DNA of 17,982 nt from JAVBKB01 sp031554275 (GTDB taxonomy: Bacteria > Bacillota > Bacilli > JARBTR01): positions 1 through 17,982 of the forward strand of contig JAVBKB010000204.1 of assembly GCA_031554275.1 (NCBI GenBank), given 5' to 3'. A program made the translations under genes and the position numbers. Position 1 is the stretch's first letter. Every line of letters begins with the position of its first letter. The notes beneath the pieces are model-generated. The model saw nothing but the letters and a program-made list of their open reading frames with translations. It was not told the DNA's origin and did no database searches. Positions 1-5,527 of the stretch are shown here, in pieces.

Positions 1-654
1 TTAACGGCAGCTTCTGAACAATACGGATATCAATATATGAAGGTTGCCCCTTATGAAATGTTATCGAACTCGGTGCTACCATTTAATGATGTAGTGCGTA
101 TTAAACAGGTTGAGGACGTTCTGGAGAAGTACTGGAATGATCATCGCATGGATTTAACTATTGAATACCTCGTTCGAGAAGTCTTTGAATCCGCATTCGA
201 TTTCTTTCAAGCCTTTGGTGCTTATTGGGAAGAACGTGGCTGGTCACGGATTGGTCAGCAGTTAGTAGACCTATTCACAAGACTTATTTCATTTATCGAG
301 GAACATCATGCAACACACTATGTTAACGTACTAAATCTAATGAAGTTTGACTATCTGTCAAGACTAACACACAAACCTAGAAGCCAGTGGTGGCCAGATG
401 ATTTGGCAAATGACCAAAGGTTTGCAGTGACTCAACACATACTAGAAAATTCACAACAGCTAAACGCTACATTCAGAACAGTTTCACTGTTAGAGCGCGA
501 CCTACAAAAACATGCTGTTATTGTACCTTTGGGCTTGGACATTGATGCATTTAGAGATGAATTTGTCATTAAAGACTGTGCGAATCAATTTCTATTTGTA
601 TACTATGATCCTAAATCGCGTCAACCCCTTTTTGAATTTTTAACTGTTTTGTAA
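1..654 (+). CDS. B12-binding radical SAM protein, DUF4080 type (3' part only)
   Basis: The reading frame is open from base 1, so this is the C-terminal 217 residues of a gene that begins left of the window. Family members are usually near 600 residues: an N-terminal cobalamin-binding domain, a radical SAM core, and this C-terminal DUF4080 region. The recognisable block is LPFNDVVRIKQVEDVLEKYW, followed by an aromatic-rich helical stretch (FDFFQAFGAYWEERGW) and a hydrophobic C-terminus. None of the cobalamin or iron-sulphur cluster motifs fall in the visible part, so assignment rests on the DUF4080 block alone. The exact substrate of this family is not established. The gene ends just before a strong bidirectional terminator shared with the convergent VOC gene. 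An internal ATG at 37 is not the start, because similarity continues upstream of it. Confidence 0.75.
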   Translation, partial: LTAASEQYGYQYMKVAPYEMLSNSVLPFNDVVRIKQVEDVLEKYWNDHRMDLTIEYLVREVFESAFDFFQAFGAYWEERGWSRIGQQLVDLFTRLISFIEEHHATHYVNVLNLMKFDYLSRLTHKPRSQWWPDDLANDQRFAVTQHILENSQQLNATFRTVSLLERDLQKHAVIVPLGLDIDAFRDEFVIKDCANQFLFVYYDPKSRQPLFEFLTVL

Positions 655-659
655 CCATG

Positions 660-699
660 AAAAAAATCTGTTGATAAGCTTGGCTCAACAGATTTTTTT
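660..699. terminator. Bidirectional intrinsic terminator
   Basis: A perfect 15-bp inverted repeat (660-674 with 685-699) around a 10-nt loop. The arms begin with seven A and end with seven T, so the hairpin carries a U-tract on either strand. It lies 6 bp after the radical SAM stop and 27 bp from the convergent VOC stop, and would end transcription from both sides. Confidence 0.92.
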
Positions 700-725
700 G
701 TGCATACTTGTTGTAATTATTTTAT

Positions 726-1163
726 TTATACTTCTTCAGCTTCTTCAGCTGCGTCAGCACTGATCTGCCAATTAACACCAAACCGGTCTTGCACCTTCCC
801 ATATGCACCACTGAAAAACGTCTTTTCAATTGGAATTATCTCAATACCATCAACTTTTAATACATCATAATATCTTCTTGCATCCTCAGCACTTACAGCC
901 GAGATGACTAAAGTGATTTGGTCATTTTTCGCTTCATAAGGTGTTCCAGGAAATACATCACCAAACATTAACACAGACCCTGCAAGGTTCATTGTGCCAT
1001 GCATAACAAGATTTTCAGCTGATTTCGGCATTGGGAAATCAGGATTTGGCGGTGTTTGCCCATAAGTTGTACAAAGAGCATCTGTTGCATTAAACAACTC
1101 TTTGTAAAAATCAAATGCTTGCTTGCAGTTTCCATTAAACAATAAATATGCTGATAATTTCAT
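726..1163 (-). CDS. PhnB-like VOC (glyoxalase fold) family protein
   Basis: A 145-residue protein of the vicinal oxygen chelate superfamily, PhnB/3-demethylubiquinone methyltransferase-like branch. Family features visible are the opening beta-alpha unit with YLLFNGNCKQAFDFYKELF (about residues 6-24), the central VMHGTMNLAGSVLMFGD strand pair, and the closing SGAYGKVQDRFGVNWQI, which is typical of this branch. The tail is unusually acidic (EEAEEV). Members are often annotated as glyoxalase or bleomycin-resistance relatives, but their substrates are mostly unknown, and I see nothing here that names one. The ATG start is supported by GGAGG seven bases upstream. The gene has its own candidate promoter at 1196-1224 and ends at a shared bidirectional terminator, so it looks monocistronic. 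Confidence 0.88.
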   Translation of the reverse strand: MKLSAYLLFNGNCKQAFDFYKELFNATDALCTTYGQTPPNPDFPMPKSAENLVMHGTMNLAGSVLMFGDVFPGTPYEAKNDQITLVISAVSAEDARRYYDVLKVDGIEIIPIEKTFFSGAYGKVQDRFGVNWQISADAAEEAEEV

Positions 1164-1195
1164 TGTATAACCTCCAATAGTCTAATAACTGTTCA

Positions 1196-1224
1196 ATTTT
1201 AAACTTTTATTTCATGCTGAACAA
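1196..1224 (-). promoter_or_regulatory. Candidate sigma-A promoter of the VOC gene
   Basis: On the minus strand, TTGTTC (1219-1224) and TAAAAT (1196-1201) are separated by exactly 17 bp, and sit 33 bp upstream of the VOC start codon with its GGAGG site. This matches the sigma-A pattern in four of six -35 and five of six -10 positions. No experimental start is known. Confidence 0.45.
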
Positions 1225-1242
1225 GTTTTTAACTAGATTGAT

Positions 1243-1272
1243 GCATAAAAAAAACAAAATCTCCGCATGTTA
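1243..1272 (+). promoter_or_regulatory. Sigma-G (forespore) promoter of the SASP gene
   Basis: GCATA (1243-1247) and CATGTTA (1266-1272) are separated by 18 bp. This fits the known sigma-G pattern, a -35 like gnATR and a -10 like CATnnTA with a 17-18 bp spacer. The predicted start is near 1279, giving a leader of about 55 nt ahead of the SASP gene. The match to the right sigma factor in front of the right kind of gene makes the call strong. Confidence 0.75.
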
Positions 1273-1305
1273 ATTTTAGGTAAGAAAACCAATCTAACCT
1301 AAAAT
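1273..1305 (+). promoter_or_regulatory. Perfect dyad at the predicted SASP transcription start
   Basis: ATTTTAGGT (1273-1281) and ACCTAAAAT (1297-1305) form a perfect 9-bp inverted repeat with a 15-bp spacer. The left arm begins right after the sigma-G -10 element and spans the predicted start site. A full RNA hairpin would therefore be missing part of its 5' arm, and an operator for a forespore regulator is an alternative reading. Which regulator is not deducible. Confidence 0.4.
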
Positions 1306-1333
1306 CAAAATACATAGAACAGGAGTGAAAAAA

Positions 1334-1543
1334 ATGTCCTTAAGCAACAAGCTTGTCGTTCCAGGCGTAGAAAATCTTCTACATCAATATAAAGAAGAAA
1401 TCGCTGCAGAATTCGGTATTAAACTTGGCGCACACACATCTTCATTTGACAATGGATCTGTTGGTGGAGAAGTGACAAAACGCCTAGTGCAACATGCACA
1501 GCAACAAATGGCAACAAAATTTTCAAGACAGCAGGGTCTTTAA
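1334..1543 (+). CDS. Alpha/beta-type small acid-soluble spore protein
   Basis: A 69-residue SASP, the DNA-binding protein that coats forespore DNA, protects it from UV and other damage, and is degraded at germination. The N-terminal block contains the germination protease site, EEIAAEFG, with cleavage expected between E and I. The C-terminal block NGSVGGEVTKRLV is the family signature. Just before it, the family usually has an arginine (as in TSRxNGSVGG) but here there is phenylalanine (SSFDNGSVGG). The ATG at 1334 is preferred over an in-frame GTG at 1325, because AGGAG (1321-1325) sits 8 bp before the ATG and overlaps the GTG. The gene stands alone between a sigma-G promoter and a terminator that begins inside its last codons, so it should be expressed late in the forespore. 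Confidence 0.95.
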   Translation: MSLSNKLVVPGVENLLHQYKEEIAAEFGIKLGAHTSSFDNGSVGGEVTKRLVQHAQQQMATKFSRQQGL

Positions 1544-1559
1544 GACTCTGCTTTTTTTT
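1530..1559 (+). terminator. Intrinsic terminator of the SASP gene, overlapping its stop codon
   Basis: AGCAGGGTCT (1530-1539) pairs with AGACTCTGCT (1543-1552), one G-U pair, around a 3-nt loop, and an eight-T run ends at 1559. The TAA stop (1541-1543) lies in the loop, so the hairpin includes the last coding triplets. Confidence 0.93.
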
Positions 1560-1566
1560 CAACTAA

Positions 1567-1720
1567 TCCTGATTACCGATTAAAATAGTGAATGATTTGT
1601 CCGGAATTTTCATCTCGCGCGGCAAAAAATGCGCGAATATCTAGATATTTAAGCACTTTTTTAATAAAGCGAGATGGAAAATTACCACAAAGCATTCGCT
1701 ATCTTAATCGGTAATCAGGA
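1567..1720. repeat. MITE-like palindromic element, copy A
   Basis: About 154 bp whose two halves are near-perfect inverted copies over roughly 50 bp. TCCTGATTACCGATTAA at 1567-1583 mirrors 1704-1720 exactly, and similarity continues with few mismatches to CATCTCGC (1611-1618) against GCGAGATG (1669-1676). The centre holds a 5-bp GC-rich stem (CGCGC/GCGCG) and a perfect palindrome at 1636-1649. TAA lies immediately outside both ends (1564-1566 and 1721-1723). That is what a 3-bp target duplication would give, and it does not continue the stem, since the middle bases are A opposite A. No coding capacity. It shares ends, length and internal blocks with copy B at 7519-7674. Confidence 0.65.
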
Positions 1721-1726
1721 TAACTG

Positions 1727-1763
1727 CTTCATCATTCATTTACTGGATGATGAAGATTTTTTT
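1727..1763 (+). terminator. Intrinsic terminator between palindromic element and SMI1 gene
   Basis: CTTCATCAT (1727-1735) pairs perfectly with ATGATGAAG (1747-1755) around an 11-nt loop and is followed by A plus seven T. It lies four bases beyond the right TAA flank of the palindromic element and just upstream of the SMI1 promoter, so it would insulate that gene from transcription coming from the left. Confidence 0.85.
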
Positions 1764-1786
1764 GTGAACACACTTTTTCTACTGCA

Positions 1787-1795
1787 TGTTATAAT
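1787..1795 (+). promoter_or_regulatory. Extended -10 promoter of the SMI1/KNR4 gene
   Basis: TG-T-TATAAT, a perfect extended -10, begins 40 bp before the chosen ATG. No good -35 box is spaced correctly, which is tolerated by extended -10 promoters. Transcription would start near 1802, close to the AAGAGG ribosome site. Confidence 0.55.
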
Positions 1796-1826
1796 ATTTT
1801 TTAATATAGAAACTAAGAGGTATAAC

Positions 1827-2396
1827 ATGTTTGAAAAGCAAATCCAAAAAACAATTCAAATACTTAGAAATGCCGAGATTCCATTAGAAGAAGGACTTAC
1901 GAATGTAGAAATGGAAAAAGCACAAACATTCTATCAAATCCGCTTTCCTTCTGATTTAGCAGAGCTGCTATCCACTGTTTGTCCAGCTTCAAAAAAATTC
2001 GTTGACTGGCGAGATTTTTCAAAGCAGAACATCGAGCGCATGAAAACTGCGTTAAACTGGCCAATCGAAGGTACACTATTTGATGTTGAGCACAATGATT
2101 TCTGGATGAAATCTTGGGGTGAAAAACCAGAAAGTATGAAAGACATGCTGAAATTAGCACGTAAAAACCTTAAAAAGATGCCAAAATTAATTCCGCTCTA
2201 TGGACATCGTTACCTACCTAGCGACCCCTTAGAAGCAGGAAATCCTGTCTTGTCTGTATATCAAACAGACATTATTTATTATGGTCATGACTTGTGGAAT
2301 TATTTTCAACATGAGTTTGGAAAGCAGAAAATTCAATATGACCGTATTACAAGAAAGATACCATTTTGGTCCGAGATTCTTGATCAAACAGATTAA
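1827..2396 (+). CDS. SMI1/KNR4 (SUKH) family protein
   Basis: A 189-residue protein with the SMI1/KNR4 fold signature. It has an N-terminal helix, then NVEMEKAQTFYQIRFPSDLA (about residues 28-47), the short linker to FVDWRDFS, a central LIPLYGHRYLP strand, and SVYQTDIIYYGHDLWNYF near the end. Family members are soluble. Some are immunity proteins of contact-dependent or secreted toxins, and others have unknown roles. No toxin gene is adjacent here, so an immunity role is not supported. The ATG at 1827 is chosen because AAGAGG lies seven bases upstream and an extended -10 promoter lies before that. The frame is open back to 1674, but that extension runs through the palindromic element and a terminator and has no family similarity. 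Confidence 0.8.
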   Translation: MFEKQIQKTIQILRNAEIPLEEGLTNVEMEKAQTFYQIRFPSDLAELLSTVCPASKKFVDWRDFSKQNIERMKTALNWPIEGTLFDVEHNDFWMKSWGEKPESMKDMLKLARKNLKKMPKLIPLYGHRYLPSDPLEAGNPVLSVYQTDIIYYGHDLWNYFQHEFGKQKIQYDRITRKIPFWSEILDQTD

Positions 2397-2533
2397 CAGG
2401 TTGATTGGTTAAATGCGATTATAGAAAGTTTCGTATCCGCAAGATCGTTAGCAGTGACATTGCCACTCATGGGCTTCAGCTTTGTTGATATCCCAAATGA
2501 GCGAAGTAGGATTATTGAAATAGGATCGGGCAC

Positions 2534-2605
2534 TTGCTCGGACTTTTTTCACGAGCAAACCAAATGTTAATCCGTAAATAGAGCGAGATTCTCGCTCCGT
2601 TTTCA
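2534..2605. terminator. Two hairpins between convergent SMI1 and mutY genes
   Basis: Hairpin one: TTGCTCG (2534-2540) with CGAGCAA (2552-2558), and a T-rich loop. Hairpin two: GAGCGA (2581-2586) with TCGCTC (2592-2597), extendable by two pairs, then GTTTTC on the plus strand. Neither has a long U-tract, so termination from both sides is likely but not certain. The rest of 2397-2623 shows no gene; a 57-codon open stretch after the SMI1 stop is unlike anything I recognise. Confidence 0.5.
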
Positions 2606-2623
2606 TGGGGTTTTTCCGAATAT

Positions 2624-3700
2624 TTAATTCTGATTCTTATTTGTTTGGAAATGTTGATATAGTTTCTGGAATGGAATTGGTAATGCGTATTGCAGAAGTT
2701 CTTTCTCACTCACCCAAACTTGATTCGGAACGATGGTTTGTCCTTGATGATGACAACATGCAGTAAACCCGACAATTCTCCAGGTTATGTGGGTAAATAC
2801 ATGCTTAAACTTTGCAATCTGGTCAACATTGAACAAATTGAAATTTATTTGATCTGCGACCACAGTTTCAACAGTTTCGCTACTTTGCATTAATTCAAGC
2901 TCAACTTCAATCGAAGGAAACTCCCAAAGTCCTGCTAATAAACCTTTAGCGGGTCGTTTCTGGATGAGTAATTCTCCAAATTCATTTTGAATGACTACAG
3001 AAATGATATATACCTGTTTCCCTTGCTTCTTCTTCGTTTTGATCGGCAACTTTGATTCCGTGCCATTTTGAAATGCTTGGCAATGTGTTTGCACTGGGCA
3101 AAGCAAGCACCGTGGCTTTGCTGGCGTACAAATCAGTGCGCCCAATTCCATCAACCCTTGATTAAATGAAGAAGGATCAGCTGTCGAGATTGTTTCCATC
3201 ACCTTTACTTCGAATAGATTTTTCGAAGTAGGAGCTGCAATATCAGCATCGATTTCAAATAATCTTGCATATACCCGCATTACATTTCCATCAACCGCTG
3301 GTGCAGGCACATTATAGGCGATACTTGTGACAGCACCAGCCGTGTAAGCACCTACTCCCTTCAATTTCCTCATTTCAGCAACGGTATTTGGCACATTACA
3401 TTGATAATTCTCAACCACATCTTGGACAGCACTATGAAGATTTCGCACCCGCGAATAGTAACCCAATCCTTCCCAAGATTTCAGATACAATTCTTCATCT
3501 GCATCGGCGAAAGCTTCAAGTGTTGGAAATTGCTCAATGAACCGGTTGAAATATGGGATAACTGTATCCACTCGTGTTTGCTGTAGCATAATTTCTGACA
3601 CCCAAATATAATACGGATTCTTACTCCTTCGCCAAGGCAAATCACGTTTCGACTTCTCATACCATACAAGGAGATCATTTTGGAATTGAACAATATTCAA
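2624..3700 (-). CDS. mutY: A/G-specific adenine DNA glycosylase MutY
   Basis: A 358-residue base-excision repair enzyme that removes adenine mispaired with 8-oxoguanine. The HhH-GPD domain carries catalytic Glu36 in WVSEIMLQQTRVDTV, the helix-hairpin-helix LKGVGAYTAGA (113-123) and catalytic Asp137 in AVDGNVMRV. The 4Fe-4S ligands are Cys191, Cys198, Cys201 and Cys207, with the canonical 6-2-5 spacing. The C-terminal NUDIX-like domain, which reads 8-oxoG, follows a basic linker (TKKKQGK). Its recognition loop reads FTH where many bacterial MutY have FSH. I prefer the TTG start at 3700, with AAAGGTGG eight bases upstream. An in-frame GTG at 3712 abuts that ribosome site and would add four residues. 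It diverges from cls, 92 bp away, and converges on the SMI1 gene. Confidence 0.96.
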   Translation of the reverse strand: MNIVQFQNDLLVWYEKSKRDLPWRRSKNPYYIWVSEIMLQQTRVDTVIPYFNRFIEQFPTLEAFADADEELYLKSWEGLGYYSRVRNLHSAVQDVVENYQCNVPNTVAEMRKLKGVGAYTAGAVTSIAYNVPAPAVDGNVMRVYARLFEIDADIAAPTSKNLFEVKVMETISTADPSSFNQGLMELGALICTPAKPRCLLCPVQTHCQAFQNGTESKLPIKTKKKQGKQVYIISVVIQNEFGELLIQKRPAKGLLAGLWEFPSIEVELELMQSSETVETVVADQINFNLFNVDQIAKFKHVFTHITWRIVGFTACCHHQGQTIVPNQVWVSEKELLQYALPIPFQKLYQHFQTNKNQN

Positions 3701-3749
3701 ATAAATCGCCACCTTTCACTGCTAACCCATTTTCGCTAGCAAATTTGTA

Positions 3750-3758
3750 TGGTAAAAT
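3750..3758 (+). promoter_or_regulatory. Extended -10 promoter of cls
   Basis: TG-G-TAAAAT lies 34 bp before the preferred cls start. The -35 position holds only TTTTCG at 17 bp. The whole mutY-cls divergent gap is 92 bp, so any mutY promoter must overlap it or lie within cls. I could not pick one. Confidence 0.4.
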
Positions 3759-3792
3759 TTTTGTAAAATTATTATTTATGCGAGGCATAAGC

Positions 3793-5328
3793 ATGTCAAA
3801 AACACAACGTTCAGAAAAGCTACAAACAAACCGATTACCGCAAAAGATTTTAACAATTGTCCTCATTGCGATGCAATTATTTTTAATGCTATTAACTTTT
3901 ACATTTTATCAAAAAAACGCTGCCGTTTTCTATGGCGTATTTCAATTGTTAAGCATTCTCATCGTGTTGCGCATTATTTACAAAAACCATAAACCAATGT
4001 TTCGGATTTCTTGGATCCTCTTTATCGTCATTTTCCCGTTTGCTGGTTGTCTTTGCTATATCTTTTTCTCTGAAAATAAGCTCCCGAAGAAAATGGTAGC
4101 AGACATCAAACGAGTACAAGAGAACTCGAATGATTTATTTCCAGAAGCGAGACTCCCAAAGGAAATCCAGCAGATTCCGAGTGTTGCATCACAAGTTAGT
4201 TTGTTAGAAAAGCTATCAGCTTTCCCGCTTCACGCGAATACGACAACACAGTACCTGCCACTTGGCGAGGCCATGCTTGACTGCCTATTAATTGATTTAC
4301 AAAAAGCACAGAAGTTCATCTTTATCGAATCATATATTCTTGCCTCCGGGAAAATGTGGGATGCGATTTATAGTATCCTTTTGCAGAAAGCAAACGCAGG
4401 TGTTGAAATTAGGATTCTATTCGATGAGGCTGGTAGTAGAAAACGAATTCCTGAAGAGCTACGTAATCCAGCGCATGAAAATATTAGGGCAAGCGGCTTT
4501 AACCCTTTACTGAGCTCTATTTACAGTTTTATCAACTGTCGTGACCATCGAAAAATGATCATTATCGATGGGAATATTTCAATTAATGGTGGCATTAATA
4601 TTGGTGATGAATATATCAATCTTACAAGCCCCTTTGGCCATTGGAAAGATACAGCAGTGCGCTTGGAGGGAAGCGCTGTTTGGAATCTCACTGTGTTATT
4701 TCTACGGATGTGGGATTTAGTCAATGATGAGAAGCCAGAGTATGAAAACTACAAACCAACAATATCGGCTAGTGAAAGCAAGGGTTATGTTCTACCATTT
4801 GGTGATGGTGTTGATACACCCGCTTCACCTGCTGAGAACAGCTATTTGAAAACAATCGCTGGTGCTACCAAGTCAGTTTATATTACGACTCCATATCTGG
4901 TGCTCGATGATCAGATGATTGTCACAATGATCCTTGCTGTCAAAAGCGGTGTTGATGTGAGAATCATTTTGCCCAATCATCAAGATGGTAAATTTGTACG
5001 CGCAGTCAATCGTTCTTATTATGAGCAATTGATTTGTGAAGGCATCAAGGTTTATGAATACACACCGGGATTTATTCATTCCAAAACGATCGTTGCAGAT
5101 GACCAAATAGCGATTGTTGGCTCAATTAACTTTGATTTCCGAAGTTTGTATTGGAATTATGAATGTGGAACATGGATGTACCAAACTGAGGCAGTTACAC
5201 AAATGACAGAGGATTTTCACAAGCTACTAGCAGTCAGTCAGGAAGTTCCGCTTGAGACTGTACAGAATCAGAGGTTAATTAGCAGACTAATCCAAGCGGT
5301 TTTGAAGATCCTTGCTCCATTAATTTAA
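3793..5328 (+). CDS. cls: Cardiolipin synthase
   Basis: A 511-residue phospholipase D superfamily enzyme that joins two phosphatidylglycerols into cardiolipin at the membrane. It has two N-terminal membrane segments (about residues 17-60 and 70-90), then two PLD domains. The HKD motifs are complete: His252, Lys254 and Asp259 in CRDHRKMIIIDG, and His429, Lys431 and Asp436 in IHSKTIVADD, each followed by the usual GSINFDFRS or GGINIGDEY context. Length is normal for the Gram-positive Cls family (about 480-510). The ATG at 3793 follows GAGG (3782-3785) at seven bases. Earlier in-frame ATGs at 3745 and 3778 lack ribosome sites, and the first overlaps the promoter. The gene is transcribed alone, divergent from mutY and convergent with recQ. 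Confidence 0.94.
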   Translation: MSKTQRSEKLQTNRLPQKILTIVLIAMQLFLMLLTFTFYQKNAAVFYGVFQLLSILIVLRIIYKNHKPMFRISWILFIVIFPFAGCLCYIFFSENKLPKKMVADIKRVQENSNDLFPEARLPKEIQQIPSVASQVSLLEKLSAFPLHANTTTQYLPLGEAMLDCLLIDLQKAQKFIFIESYILASGKMWDAIYSILLQKANAGVEIRILFDEAGSRKRIPEELRNPAHENIRASGFNPLLSSIYSFINCRDHRKMIIIDGNISINGGINIGDEYINLTSPFGHWKDTAVRLEGSAVWNLTVLFLRMWDLVNDEKPEYENYKPTISASESKGYVLPFGDGVDTPASPAENSYLKTIAGATKSVYITTPYLVLDDQMIVTMILAVKSGVDVRIILPNHQDGKFVRAVNRSYYEQLICEGIKVYEYTPGFIHSKTIVADDQIAIVGSINFDFRSLYWNYECGTWMYQTEAVTQMTEDFHKLLAVSQEVPLETVQNQRLISRLIQAVLKILAPLI

Positions 5329-5333
5329 ACTAC

Positions 5334-5416
5334 AAAAGTATCGCAATTCATGAACAACAATTAATTCAGTCAGATAGAAGTTCTGACAGGTTGTATTTCA
5401 CAATTCCGATACTTTT
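5334..5416. terminator. Large nested hairpin between cls and recQ
   Basis: AAAAGTATCG (5334-5343) pairs with CGATACTTTT (5407-5416). After a C-C mismatch the stem continues with AATT/AATT, and an inner hairpin GTCAGA/TCTGAC (5369-5374 with 5382-5387) sits in the loop. The four-A and four-T ends let it act on either strand of the convergent gene pair, though the U-tracts are short. Confidence 0.55.
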
Positions 5417-5470
5417 CTCATTTAGATGAAACTGAGCAGTTTTCGATAAAATTATATTTAAATCAGCCAT

Positions 5471-5510
5471 GATTTTCATCTCGACTTTTGGTAAGTCTAT
5501 AGTGAAAATC
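5471..5510. terminator. Hairpin just beyond the recQ stop codon
   Basis: GATTTTCA (5471-5478) pairs with TGAAAATC (5503-5510), and GACTT/AAGTC (5483-5487 with 5493-5497) forms the upper stem across a 4/5-nt internal loop. It begins 17 bp after recQ ends. There is no U-tract in the recQ direction, so it could be a 3' stabilising hairpin rather than a terminator. Confidence 0.4.
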
Positions 5511-5527
5511 CACCCAAAAACATTAGC

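Noticed and set aside
1636..1649. The perfect 14-bp palindrome AATATCTAGATATT as an independent operator.
   Set aside because: It sits at the centre of the larger inverted-repeat element, where such symmetry is expected. No nearby promoter needs it.
1674..1826. Extending the SMI1/KNR4 protein 51 residues upstream to an in-frame ATG at 1674.
   Set aside because: The extension crosses the palindromic element, a terminator and the promoter, has no ribosome site, and carries no family similarity. The ATG at 1827 has all the right signals.
2397..2573. A frame that stays open for about 57 codons directly after the SMI1 stop, which might imply a nonsense mutation in a longer gene.
   Set aside because: The family normally ends at the IPFWSEI-type block, which is already present before the stop. 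The extra stretch has no recognisable similarity.
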